The translations under genes and the position numbers were made by a program. From positions 86,797 through 150,796 of the forward strand of contig NZ_LN890328.1 in NCBI RefSeq assembly GCF_001458595.1: 64,000 bases of DNA. Reading direction: 5' to 3'. The stretch's first letter is position 1. Each line of letters begins with the position of its first letter. Of the stretch, positions 8,834 to 16,846 are shown piece by piece. The notes under the pieces were generated by a model. That model searched no databases and was not told where the DNA came from. It worked only from the letters and a program-made list of their open reading frames with translations. The DNA comes from Clostridium neonatale. Lineage in GTDB: Bacteria; Bacillota; Clostridia; Clostridiales; Clostridiaceae.

Positions 8834-9382
8834 ATGTATAAACTTACGAATACAGAAATAACAAGATTATTAAAAGAAAACTTGAAAATTCTTTTTGATA
8901 CTAGAGAAACTGTAAATGGTCATATTTTAGAGTACTTTGATAAAGAAAACATTTCTTACAAAAGGCAAAAACTCGATGTGGGGGATTATACTGCAATAAT
9001 TACAGTAAGACCTGAAATTGGCATATATAGAGATTTGGCTTTTAAGGTTGGAGTTATAAGAAAAACTTCAATTGATGAAATAGCAGAAAATTTAATTGAA
9101 AAAAGGGACTATAGAGAAGAAATGAAATTAGAAAGGCAGCTTATGAGAGGAAAGGTCAATGGTATTAAGATGTCTATGATAATTGAAGATCCTGATGGAC
9201 TAGAAAACATAAGAAATGGAATATATAGAAGCTCGCTTAATCCTAAGGCATTTATGGGCAAGCTTTCATCACTTCAAGATAAATATATTCAAAATACAGT
9301 ATTTACATCTAATGAAAATACTGGATACCACATTCATAGAATTTTGTATTATTCAGTAAGAAATTTTTTGAAGGAAATCTAA
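8834..9382 (+). CDS. ERCC4-type nuclease domain protein
   Basis: A 182-residue protein matching the XPF/ERCC4 nuclease core: ILFDTRE, then LDVGDYTAII, then RKTSIDEIAENL. Such domains cut branched or structured DNA and are often phage-borne. The catalytic G-D-x(n)-E-R-K-x3-D signature reads IRKTSID here, so Glu is replaced by Ile and activity may be altered. Start: a GTG at 8828 and ATG at 8834 share the AGGAG at 8819; ATG is preferred. Its place beside an XRE/ImmA pair suggests a mobile-element origin. Confidence 0.72.
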   Translation: MYKLTNTEITRLLKENLKILFDTRETVNGHILEYFDKENISYKRQKLDVGDYTAIITVRPEIGIYRDLAFKVGVIRKTSIDEIAENLIEKRDYREEMKLERQLMRGKVNGIKMSMIIEDPDGLENIRNGIYRSSLNPKAFMGKLSSLQDKYIQNTVFTSNENTGYHIHRILYYSVRNFLKEI

Positions 9383-9412
9383 AAGCCATGTGTAAAAGTC
9401 ACTTAGGGTTTT

Positions 9413-9450
9413 AAAAAAGAAGTCTGCATGTTTTGCAGACTTCTTTTTAA
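9413..9450. terminator. Bidirectional terminator
   Basis: AAGAAGTCTGCA and TGCAGACTTCTT form a 12-bp stem with A- and T-runs on each side, between the ERCC4 gene and the convergent DUF2922 gene. Confidence 0.85.
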
Positions 9451-9466
9451 TTTAGAAATAATAAAA

Positions 9467-9685
9467 TTAAGCAACTTGGTATTTTGTGATTTCTCTTTTA
9501 GTAAGCTTGGCACTACCTTTACCAACTAGTGCACCAGAATCAGTAATGAAAATGTTCTTAGAGATTATTAAATCCATAAGAGTTAATACTTCAGATTGAG
9601 TTATATCTTGCTTTATTTTATTTATACTTAAAGTAGTGCTTTTACCACCTTCTGTAGTGAAAATCATTGTTAAAATATACTCCAT
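9467..9685 (-). CDS. DUF2922 family protein
   Basis: A 72-residue protein typical of DUF2922: MEYILTMIFTTEGGKSTTLSI at the start and SGALVGKGSAKLTKREITKY near the end. The family is small, widespread in clostridia and bacilli, and has no known function. AAAGGAGG precedes the ATG. It is encoded directly behind a DUF1659 gene, the usual pairing. Confidence 0.85.
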   Translation of the reverse strand: MEYILTMIFTTEGGKSTTLSINKIKQDITQSEVLTLMDLIISKNIFITDSGALVGKGSAKLTKREITKYQVA

Positions 9686-9722
9686 AATCGTAGCCTCCTT
9701 TCATAAAATTTTTGATTAAGAG

Positions 9723-9947
9723 TTATGCATTTACTAAGTTAGAAGTAACATTTACAAATGTATCTCTAGTACTAGCATCCATAACATCTTTTATAGCTTC
9801 TGCAACTTCATAAAGAGAATCAGGAGAAGCATCATTTCTGATGTTTGCAAAATTCTTTTTAGAATAAATTGCATCGCCAGCCTTATCTACTCCATTTTGA
9901 ACTTCAATAGTTAAAGAAGTAGAATCAATTATTGTACTTATTGCCAT
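9723..9947 (-). CDS. DUF1659 family protein
   Basis: A 74-residue protein with the DUF1659 layout (short beta-rich start, then a DASPDSLYEVAEAI helix and a TRDTFVNVTSNLVNA end). It is preceded by AAAAGGAGGTGAG. It lies upstream of and cotranscribed with the DUF2922 gene. The pair is conserved in Firmicutes but uncharacterised. Confidence 0.85.
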   Translation of the reverse strand: MAISTIIDSTSLTIEVQNGVDKAGDAIYSKKNFANIRNDASPDSLYEVAEAIKDVMDASTRDTFVNVTSNLVNA

Positions 9948-10157
9948 AAACTCACCTCCTTTTATTTGTAGTACATATTGAATATATGCATGAGTATGAG
10001 AGATTACGGAAAATTAATAAAAATTTTAATTAATTATTTATATATGAGAATAGAAGTTGTTGTAAATGCTCAACTTAAATAGGTATAATCATATTAATAG
10101 TAAAAAATTTTAGTGATAACAATATAAAATAGATAGGTATATGTAAGGAGAGTTTTC

Positions 10158-10997
10158 ATGAATATATTAGTATCATTAGATTCAAATTATATAAAGCAAG
10201 TAAAGGTTATGCTTACTTCATTACAAATTGAAAATCATAATGAAGAGTTTTACGTATATGTGTTAAACTCAAAGCTGACTAGTGGTGATATAGAGAATAT
10301 AAAGAGATGTGCAGATATAAATAGAACTAAAATTTTTGATATAAAAGTTCCTGACAGTATGTTCACTAATGTACCTATAACAGATAGATATCCAAGAGAA
10401 ATGTATTTTAGAATATTTGCAGCTAAATTGCTTCCAGATAATTTAGACAGGATACTTTACTTAGATCCAGATTTAGTTATTATAAACTCGTTAAATGAAT
10501 TTTATAATATGGATTTAAAAGATATGTATTATGCAGGGGCTACACATATTGGAAAGCCTATCACTAAGTTAAATGAAGTACGACTTAATATGCCTCCTGA
10601 ATGTGAATATATTAATTCAGGTGTACTTCTTATGAATTTAAAAGCTTTAAGAAGAGAACAAAATGAAGAAGAAGTTACAGAATATATTAAGAAAAACAGT
10701 ATAAGATTATATCTTCCAGATCAAGATGTTATTAATGGTTTATATGGAGATAAAATAATTTGTGTTAGTGAAAAAAAATATAATTTTGGTGAAAGAGATT
10801 TTATTAAAACTAAATATCTATCAATAAATGGTGAAAAGATAGATATGAAGTGGATAGTGAATAATGCCTGTATAATTCACTATTATGGAAGAAATAAGCC
10901 TTGGAAAGAAGACTATATTGGTGACTTGGATGTCTTTTATCATATTTATGAAAAAAGGCTAAGACAGTTTGAAGAAATTGGATGTCATATAATATAA
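10158..10997 (+). CDS. Glycosyltransferase family 8 protein
   Basis: A 279-residue GT8 enzyme: MNILVSLDSNY start, FRIFAAKLLP and the metal/nucleotide-sugar D-x-D motif in RILYLDPDLVI (about 97-107), then INSGVLLMNLKAL and LPDQDVIN, with a closing HYYGRNKPW. It transfers a hexose from a nucleotide sugar to a glycan or protein acceptor in the cytoplasm. AAGGAGAG precedes the ATG. It stands alone, with a hairpin terminator at 11084-11122, so its acceptor cannot be read from context. Confidence 0.88.
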   Translation: MNILVSLDSNYIKQVKVMLTSLQIENHNEEFYVYVLNSKLTSGDIENIKRCADINRTKIFDIKVPDSMFTNVPITDRYPREMYFRIFAAKLLPDNLDRILYLDPDLVIINSLNEFYNMDLKDMYYAGATHIGKPITKLNEVRLNMPPECEYINSGVLLMNLKALRREQNEEEVTEYIKKNSIRLYLPDQDVINGLYGDKIICVSEKKYNFGERDFIKTKYLSINGEKIDMKWIVNNACIIHYYGRNKPWKEDYIGDLDVFYHIYEKRLRQFEEIGCHII

Positions 10998-11083
10998 ATA
11001 AGGGCTATACTAAGTTTAGTGAGGAAAAACTGAGATAAACTCATAGTCTAACGTATACAAATAAATATATTTTAAAATTATTT

Positions 11084-11122
11084 ATACCACAGTATTCAAA
11101 TTGAATATGTGGTATTTTATTT
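11084..11122 (+). terminator. Hairpin terminator downstream of the GT8 gene
   Basis: TACCACAgTATTCAA pairs with TTGAATATGTGGTA (one bulged base), followed by TTTTATTT. Confidence 0.65.
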
Positions 11123-11293
11123 ATAATAATTTTTATTGGGGTTGTAATTAGGATTTTCTATTTTAAAAGTTAATGTAAATAAATGATAATAAAGATGACA
11201 TATGATTGACATATATATTATGTATAATAAAATTATTAAATGATAATAGATATCAACTAATAATTTTATAAAATAAGGAGAGAAGCTATATTA

Positions 11294-11647
11294 ATGAAGA
11301 AAATTTTAATTTCAGGATTATTACTTTTAGGATTACTAGCAGTAGGCTGCTCAAATACTGGAACAGGTGCAAGTGATTCAGCATCAAATAGTAATGCAAG
11401 TGTTGAAGCGGTTTCAAATAAAGAATTTACATTAGATGAACTTAAAGAATATGATGGTCAAAATGGAAACAAGGCTTATGTTGCAGTAGATGGAGTAGTT
11501 TATGATGTAACGGATGTAGGTGCATGGAAAAATGGAGAACATAAAAATGGTATAACAGCAGGGAAGGACTTATCAGAGGAAATAAATAAATCACCTCATG
11601 GAAAGGATGTTCTTAAAGATTTACCTGTAGTTGGGAAGTTAAAGTAA
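11294..11647 (+). CDS. Cytochrome b5-like heme-binding lipoprotein
   Basis: A 117-residue lipoprotein: signal peptide ending in the lipobox LAVGC (Cys19), a Ser/Asn-rich linker (20-42), then a cytochrome b5-like domain. The domain shows FTLDELKEYDGQ, the VAVDGVVYDVT segment and candidate axial His in GEHKNG (His83) and SPHGKDVL (His102). It should sit on the outer face of the membrane and bind heme or a related ligand. The next gene, 32 bases on, encodes a multi-His membrane protein that looks like its electron-transfer partner. Heme binding is inferred from family knowledge. Confidence 0.82.
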   Translation: MKKILISGLLLLGLLAVGCSNTGTGASDSASNSNASVEAVSNKEFTLDELKEYDGQNGNKAYVAVDGVVYDVTDVGAWKNGEHKNGITAGKDLSEEINKSPHGKDVLKDLPVVGKLK

Positions 11648-11678
11648 TATTAATGAAATAATTTTAGGAGATATTAAT

Positions 11679-12206
11679 ATGAATAATAATAAATTAATTA
11701 CCAACGAAAAAGAAAGAAAGCGCGTATTTTATTCACTGATAGTCTCTGTAATAATGATTCTATTTATAGGATTTCTTATATTGGAAAATTATCTTGGATT
11801 AAATATATTGAATTTTAAATCAATAAGAAGATATGCTGGATTAATTGGACAAGTCGCAGCTTATGGATTTGCAGTAGCAATTAGTATGTATGCTGTTAGA
11901 AGAATAGCAAAACTAACATTCTTAAATAATTTTAAGAAAAACATTTTAATGTTAGCTAAAATATTAAGAGAATGGCACGTTCCAATATCAATAATATCAT
12001 TTTCTATAATATTATTTCACGCATACATTATGCTTTCTAGGGGCATATTTGTGAGTTTACGCTATATATCTGGAATCTTAGCTCTATTAATTTTAACAGT
12101 TCAGATTATATCAGGTATATTTAGATACAAAAGAATTGGCATTAAGTTTCATAAGATAGCAGGAATTTTATTCACTATAATGATGATTATTCATATTTTA
12201 GCTTAA
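11679..12206 (+). CDS. Membrane cytochrome b-like protein (ferric reductase-type transmembrane core)
   Basis: A 175-residue protein with about five membrane segments. Two helices each carry a His pair spaced 14 residues apart: His100/His114 (EWH...FHAY) and His158/His172 (KFHK...IHIL). That spacing is the hallmark of bis-heme four-helix cores in ferric reductase/NOX and related cytochromes b. No FAD or NAD domain is attached. The preceding gene encodes a cytochrome b5-like lipoprotein, so the two probably pass electrons across or along the membrane. AGGAG precedes the ATG. Donor and acceptor unknown. Confidence 0.65.
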   Translation: MNNNKLITNEKERKRVFYSLIVSVIMILFIGFLILENYLGLNILNFKSIRRYAGLIGQVAAYGFAVAISMYAVRRIAKLTFLNNFKKNILMLAKILREWHVPISIISFSIILFHAYIMLSRGIFVSLRYISGILALLILTVQIISGIFRYKRIGIKFHKIAGILFTIMMIIHILA

Positions 12207-12324
12207 TGCAGATAACAAAAATATGACATTTACCTTTCTGCAAATACATTATGTTCATATTAATGAAGGATGTATCTATAATAAGGCTTGTATTCATATA
12301 AAGTTAATAATGTGATGAATAATG

Positions 12325-12358
12325 AGGGATGTGCATTTAATTTGCACATCCTTTATTG
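12325..12358 (+). terminator. Hairpin overlapping the end of a minus-strand gene
   Basis: GGATGTGCA (12327-12335) pairs with TGCACATCC (12343-12351) and is followed by TTTATT on the plus strand. It could end transcription from the heme module. Confidence 0.55.
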
Positions 12359-12751
12359 AGTTCCACCTTCTTTTGTTATATATGTGTAATAATGATCAAG
12401 AGCAGAATCTACAATTGTACTTACGCATATATTAAGAACTGGGTGAAGACTTTTTAGCTCATTTAATTTTCTTATTGTGGAAGCTCTTAAAGTATAACTC
12501 CTTTTAATTGTTGGTATTTCATCATTTAAAATAGGAGTAGCACCATTAGATAAAGGTTTTATCCTTGAACTTATTTTAGATGTATCAAAAATAATATCCG
12601 CTGTAGAGTTTTTAGAAGGGGAATCATTATTGTCAAAAGAAAAAACAGAAACACATTCCCCGAGAGAACTTTCATCTACGTCAAAATTACATATATATTC
12701 ATTTTCCTCAACTTCAAAGTCATTTGGTATAGCTTTTTTATTTTTACTCAT
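12353..12751 (-). CDS. Uncharacterised acidic protein with a ribbon-helix-helix-like C-terminus
   Basis: A 132-residue protein not recognised as a named family. The N-terminal 75 residues are acidic and Ser/Asn-rich and probably disordered. The C-terminal part (IKRSYTLRAS, then an amphipathic TIRKLNELKSLHPVLN and a STIVDSALDHYY helix) resembles ribbon-helix-helix DNA-binding proteins. GGAGGTC precedes the ATG. It is monocistronic, with an AT-rich repeat zone upstream. Role unknown; DNA binding is a guess from the strand-helix-helix pattern. Confidence 0.6.
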   Translation of the reverse strand: MSKNKKAIPNDFEVEENEYICNFDVDESSLGECVSVFSFDNNDSPSKNSTADIIFDTSKISSRIKPLSNGATPILNDEIPTIKRSYTLRASTIRKLNELKSLHPVLNICVSTIVDSALDHYYTYITKEGGTQ

Positions 12752-12807
12752 TTAAGTGACCTCCATTAAATTTTCTATATTATGTTTATTTGCATGAAGA
12801 ATTGGAA

Positions 12808-12912
12808 ATACGGAATTTTAGAAGAAAAATTCTAAGATTCTTAAGAATTTTAGAACTTAGGAATTTTAGAATTTAAGAATATTAGAATACTAGAATTTAA
12901 GAAATTTTGAAT
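12808..12912. repeat. Degenerate short tandem repeats
   Basis: The motif GAATTTTAGAA and its variants (AATTTAAGAAT, AATATTAGAAT) recur about eight to ten times in 105 bases with a period of about 9-11. There is no coding potential. The rest of 12752-13194 shows no gene. Confidence 0.6.
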
Positions 12913-13194
12913 GGGATCTTTGGTGTTAATATATCTTTATGGATATATTTTAAAAATAAATTGTTCTAAATGTACAATGGTATAAATTTCAATAAAGTAC
13001 TTGCTTAGTATGAATTAACTAGGAATTTAAGCTAATTATCCATAAAAATAAACTTAGAGGAGATAGATGCTTTCAATTAGATAATATGGTGCTATATGGT
13101 AGAATATTATAAAAAATGGACAATGAATTAATAGAATTAGAGGACTATAATAGAGATGAATTCAATAAATGAAAAATTGAAAGAAGGCTTTATA

Positions 13195-13761
13195 ATGGAA
13201 AGTATAGCATTTAATATTAGTGAAAGAAATGAAAAAGGCAAAAAAGTAAGAAGAAATGGAGAAATACCATGCATAGTTTATGGTGAAGATATACATAAAT
13301 CTACATCTGCAAAAATGTCTAAACGTGATGTAAATGAACTTTTAACTTACCCTAAGAGTTCTATGTTTTCTCTAAATTTAAATGGAAAAGTTGAAAATTG
13401 TGTTGTTAAAGAATTACAAAAAGATAATTTCGGAAAGGTAATACATATAGATTTTCAAAATGTAAGAAAAGATGAAAAGATAAAATTAAAGATTCCAGTA
13501 ACATTTCTTGGTGAAGGAATGCTTGAGTCTAAGCAATTATTACTAGAAACATTCTTAAATGAAATAGAATTACATGGAGAAGTAGATAAACTTCCAGCAG
13601 AAATAGAATTTGATGCATCAAATTTGGAATATGGTAACAAGGTATGTGCTAAAGATTTGACTCTTCCAGAAGGAATAGAATTAGGGGTTGATGAAGATCT
13701 TGTGATAGCTAAAGTAGAAGGAAATGTTACAGTAACAGAAGATGAAGAAGAAGAAAAATAA
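13195..13761 (+). CDS. rplY: 50S ribosomal protein L25 / general stress protein Ctc
   Basis: A 188-residue Ctc-type L25 that binds 5S rRNA. The N-terminal L25 domain shows FNISERNEKGKKVRRNGEIPCIVYGE. The C-terminal TL5 domain shows VPVTFLGEG-like sequence (IPVTFLGEGM) and AKDLTLPEGIEL, ending in an acidic tail. The start at 13195 is preferred because GAAGG lies just upstream and the family begins here; an in-frame ATG at 13156 would add 13 non-family residues. It is monocistronic with a strong terminator at 13779-13825. Confidence 0.88.
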   Translation: MESIAFNISERNEKGKKVRRNGEIPCIVYGEDIHKSTSAKMSKRDVNELLTYPKSSMFSLNLNGKVENCVVKELQKDNFGKVIHIDFQNVRKDEKIKLKIPVTFLGEGMLESKQLLLETFLNEIELHGEVDKLPAEIEFDASNLEYGNKVCAKDLTLPEGIELGVDEDLVIAKVEGNVTVTEDEEEEK

Positions 13762-13778
13762 AAGCTTAATTAAAAAAG

Positions 13779-13825
13779 CAAAGTGCTAAAAGTTATGTTA
13801 ATATAGCTTTTAGCACTTTGTTTTG
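13779..13825 (+). terminator. Terminator of the L25/Ctc gene
   Basis: CAAAGTGCTAAAAG (13779-13792) pairs perfectly with CTTTTAGCACTTTG (13807-13820) and is followed by TTTTG. Confidence 0.85.
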
Positions 13826-13870
13826 ACAGTATATTTTATTCGCTATTTAATTATAATATTAACGATTTTT

Positions 13871-14599
13871 TTATCTTAAAAATTGATGTGTTCTACCCAT
13901 ATTATAAGCAAGCTTTATTAATGACTTCTCTTCATCAGACAATGACCTGTCATACATTTTTTCAATTTGAGCAAAAAGCCTTAAGGTATCAAGTTTACGT
14001 TTAGGAAGATCAACTCTTTTGGATGGTTTATTTTCATAAATACTAAATTTGATTTCTGGATTATAAAGCTTTTTAAATACTTCAGCAGTATAGTATGCAT
14101 CATTAAAAGCATCATGAAATTCTTTGGTAACAGAAATATTAAAAAATTCAACAGCTGATCCAAGACCTATTTTTGTCCCCTTTGGAGTCTTTATATATTT
14201 AGACATAAGTTTTTGTACATCTATATATTTTTTAAAGTTATCTAATGTTTTTAATTTATGAAAATTTATATTTTTTATAAGTTCTTTTATATCACCAGCA
14301 CCCCAAACACACATAACAAATTCATCATTTCCAATAAAATCTATAAATTCATTATATATATGTGGGAATTGTGCATGTGACATAACCATATCAGTTGAGA
14401 TTTGTGTTAAATTTTCTATGTATGGATGAATTTCTAAATAAGCAGTTGGTTTAACTAATCTATTAAAAGTCGAAATTACTTCTAAATTCTCATTTAATTT
14501 TAATGCTCCAATTTGAATTATTTCAAAAGTAAGATCTGAAATATTATTATCTTTTGATAGTGGCTGATTAAATTCTAAATCATATATTATATAGTTCAT
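13871..14599 (-). CDS. DEDDh 3'-5' exonuclease family protein
   Basis: A 242-residue protein with DnaQ-like exonuclease motifs: IIYDLEFN (ExoI), WGAGDIKELIKN (ExoII region) and FHDAFNDAYYTAEVF (ExoIII with the catalytic His). It resembles KapD/ERI1-like RNase or exonuclease proteins. A C-terminal extension (190-242) is basic and helical. It is a lone gene. The natural substrate is not evident. Confidence 0.82.
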   Translation of the reverse strand: MNYIIYDLEFNQPLSKDNNISDLTFEIIQIGALKLNENLEVISTFNRLVKPTAYLEIHPYIENLTQISTDMVMSHAQFPHIYNEFIDFIGNDEFVMCVWGAGDIKELIKNINFHKLKTLDNFKKYIDVQKLMSKYIKTPKGTKIGLGSAVEFFNISVTKEFHDAFNDAYYTAEVFKKLYNPEIKFSIYENKPSKRVDLPKRKLDTLRLFAQIEKMYDRSLSDEEKSLIKLAYNMGRTHQFLR

Positions 14600-14910
14600 T
14601 GCATTTACCGTCCTTTAGAATCAATATTCTAAATAATAGTATACCCCATATTAGCATGGAATTGCTATTTAATATATATATAAACTAGTATATTATTTCG
14701 CTTATAACATGACCATATATAGTAATTGTTGTCATTTAATATATATAAGCTAGCATTAGATATATTTTCTTTTATTTCATAACCTATATGAAAATAAGTA
14801 AGCGTAATGTAGTATAAACCTATAGAAAGACAAAGTACATAAATTTATAATAACACTGTAGCTGTCGCTAACGGATTTAGTCACCGTTAATGCGACAACC
14901 TCTATATTTT
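14600..14910. other. Intergenic region with an interrupted hairpin
   Basis: No gene is seen. TGTCGC-TAACGG (14863-14874) pairs with CCGTTA-GCGACA (14884-14897) with a 2-base bulge. It is followed by TATATTTTTT on the plus strand and lies just behind the next minus-strand gene. A short direct repeat of CATTTAATATATATAA type occurs near 14670 and 14736. Confidence 0.5.
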
Positions 14911-15261
14911 TTAATAAAAAAGATAAGGATGTGGAGGAATGTATGGTAATAATTGCAATGCAACTACATTAGCGAATGGAAAAAATCTACGTCTAAAACG
15001 TCTAAATCTTCTTCGTGGACGACGATTAAATCCAACATTCCCATGCTGCCTGTTTTCATCATAAGTATCTTCATTATCATCTAGATCCATTACGTCCTCA
15101 CCAACCAACATCACAATACGATCTTGTTCTACATTTTCAATTATTCCATCAAATATACCGCCATCTGACATTATTAAAGTAACATTGTAGTGTAAGTATT
15201 TTTGGAATTCGCTTTGTGAATTTCGCATATTATTATTATAATCAATTCTATCCATTACCAT
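14911..15261 (-). CDS. Uncharacterised protein with an Lsm-like strand and Arg-rich tail (possible spore-coat type)
   Basis: A 116-residue protein. Residues 20-55 (YLHYNVTLIMSDGGIFDGII, then VEQDRIVMLVGEDV) form a short beta module like those in small DUF2642/YuzF-type proteins of spore formers. Then come an acidic loop, an Arg-rich run (RRPRRRFRRFRRR) and a hydrophobic aromatic/proline end (FPFANVVALQLLPYIPPHPY). AAAGGAG precedes the ATG. A coat or surface role is suggested by composition only. Confidence 0.55.
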   Translation of the reverse strand: MVMDRIDYNNNMRNSQSEFQKYLHYNVTLIMSDGGIFDGIIENVEQDRIVMLVGEDVMDLDDNEDTYDENRQHGNVGFNRRPRRRFRRFRRRFFPFANVVALQLLPYIPPHPYLFY

Positions 15262-15362
15262 TTTCTAAATCATCTCCTTTCAGATACATCATATTCATCT
15301 TTGAGGAAAATCGTGTTATATATTTAATGGATAAGATTTTATAAAATAAATAAGGAGTGATT

Positions 15363-15404
15363 ATGCCAAATCCTACAACAGAAATAAAATCAGTACTGTT
15401 ATAG
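15363..15404 (+). CDS. Candidate 13-residue leader peptide or gene remnant
   Basis: An ATG at 15363 with a very good AAGGAG site (15352-15357) opens a 13-codon frame, MPNPTTEIKSVLL. It ends inside a perfect 15-bp inverted repeat (15383-15397 with 15406-15420). A strong binding site on so short a frame suggests either a translated leader or the surviving start of a deleted gene. Confidence 0.35.
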   Translation: MPNPTTEIKSVLL

Positions 15405-15420
15405 TAGTACTGATTTTATT
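15383..15420. terminator. Perfect 15-bp hairpin
   Basis: AATAAAATCAGTACT pairs with AGTACTGATTTTATT across an 8-base loop. The T-rich end lies within the stem, so it can act as a terminator or attenuator on either strand. Confidence 0.55.
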
Positions 15421-15490
15421 GAATTAAATTGCTAAAAGCGAAAGCATCGTTGATTGATTAAATCAAAGTTTATATGGAAAAATAAGAAGC

Positions 15491-15516
15491 GAGGTTCTTT
15501 GAAAATTGAACAGTGT
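15491..15516 (+). promoter_or_regulatory. rRNA-operon leader-like sequence (boxA type) without an rRNA gene
   Basis: GAGGTTCTTTGAAAATTGAA followed by CAGTGTAA matches the boxA-containing leader or spacer normally next to clostridial 16S or 23S genes. No rRNA follows; instead a TATAAT (15535-15540) and a small protein gene come next. Probably a displaced rrn fragment. Confidence 0.5.
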
Positions 15517-15575
15517 AATATTTACAAAATATGCTATAATTAATTAAAAGATAAATTATAATTTGGAGGGTAATT

Positions 15576-15923
15576 ATGAAAAAATGGTATGATGAGGAAT
15601 ACGAATTTGAGATTGAGGTAATAGGATTTCTTCGCAGTGATCATACAGAGTGGTATTGCCGAAATGGCGAGGAGGTTGGAGATAAGTATATCTATACCTA
15701 TGGCTGTCCTGTAAATACAGAAGGACAGGGTATTTGCTCCAAAGTAATGATGATTATGTTTCCAATCATGGAGGCTGTCAGAAGTGGCGGAGATTTAGAG
15801 AACATCGGCGGCAATGGAAAATATAGCAAGGATATTGTATGTCCAGATGGTTGCGTTATGTTCAGGGTGATGGCAAAGAAACTTGGAAATGACAATTTTT
15901 ATAAGGGGAAGTTTTTCGATTGA
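15576..15923 (+). CDS. TIGR04076 family protein
   Basis: A 115-residue protein with the family's layout: an EIEVIGF start, a C-x-x-G pair (WYCRNGEEVGD), an internal GICSKVM segment and the conserved VCPDGCVMFRVMAKKL end. The four conserved cysteines suggest metal binding or redox chemistry, but the function is not known. GGAGGGT precedes the ATG. It follows an rrn-leader-like sequence and is monocistronic. Confidence 0.78.
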   Translation: MKKWYDEEYEFEIEVIGFLRSDHTEWYCRNGEEVGDKYIYTYGCPVNTEGQGICSKVMMIMFPIMEAVRSGGDLENIGGNGKYSKDIVCPDGCVMFRVMAKKLGNDNFYKGKFFD

Positions 15924-16233
15924 TTTTGATTTTTATTGTGTTAAGTTTGAAGATAAGTTGAAATGGATAAATTCCAATTTGTAGAGTTGATTGTAGATGT
16001 TAATGTATTTAAAGATTTAATAGTAAATTAGAATATTGCACTATTCATAATTAAGAATAGATTTGCGATATTTTTTTGTTTAAAACACTGCAGAATACTT
16101 ATATAGTATGTATGTCTTCTCACTAAATAATAAAGTGTTTTTTGAAAATTTAATAGCATAGGTATTACGCATGTGTCATAATTTACCAATAAATAAATAA
16201 ATAAATTTTAATTTAGATTTGGAGGAAAAGGCA

Positions 16234-16521
16234 ATGTTTATAGTAAATCTAACTTATGTTAAACCACTGGAAGAGGTTGAAAAGCATTTGGCAGAGCATA
16301 TTAAATTCTTAAATAAATACTATACCATAAATAAATTTATCTGTTCAGGGCGAAAAAATCCTAGAACTGGTGGAGTCATTTTATGCAATGCAAAAAATAT
16401 GGAAGAGGTAAACGAAATTATCAGTGAAGATCCATTTAATAAAAATAGTATTGCAAATTATGATGTAGTAGAATTTCAGCCAACAAAGTATACCGAAGAT
16501 TTTAAGGTATTTGTTGAATAA
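16234..16521 (+). CDS. YciI-like protein
   Basis: A 95-residue YciI-type dimeric alpha/beta-barrel protein: MFIVNLTYVKPLEEVEKHLAEHIKFL contains the conserved His near the N-terminus, followed by GRKNPRTGGVIL, and DPFNKNSIANYDVVEF near the end (the D-P-F motif of the family). The start at 16234 is set by GGAGGAAAAGG; an in-frame TTG at 16219 lies inside that site. The family is linked to small-molecule enzymes, but its own role is unclear. Confidence 0.82.
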   Translation: MFIVNLTYVKPLEEVEKHLAEHIKFLNKYYTINKFICSGRKNPRTGGVILCNAKNMEEVNEIISEDPFNKNSIANYDVVEFQPTKYTEDFKVFVE

Positions 16522-16846
16522 ATTTTAATTTAGCAGTAAGGCTATTATAATGTTTATTATATGAAATAATATATATTTAATAGTAAATCATAATATTGTA
16601 CTAGTCATAATGATATGCTCTCTTTAAAGTAGACTGATTTAAAAAATAAAAATCTGTTACTCGAAAGAGAGATTTTTATGTTTAAAATTTAAATTTTAGG
16701 TAGTAACTCATAAAAATGCTCTTTAATTTTAAAGATAAAGTAAGTTAAAAATATTAATTGGAAAATACAAAGATAGTAAAATGAAAAAATATAAGATATT
16801 ATTAATATAGCATATAAGATATTCAAATATTAGATAGGAGAAATAC
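16522..16846 (+). other. Intergenic region with a terminator
   Basis: AAAAATCT (16648-16655) and AGATTTTT (16670-16677), with an inner CTC-GAAA-GAG, form a terminator-like hairpin. Nothing else is recognised before the HAD gene. Confidence 0.55.

Noticed and set aside
12808..12912. Possible CRISPR array
   Set aside because: Units are too short and degenerate, with no unique spacers of constant length and no cas genes nearby.
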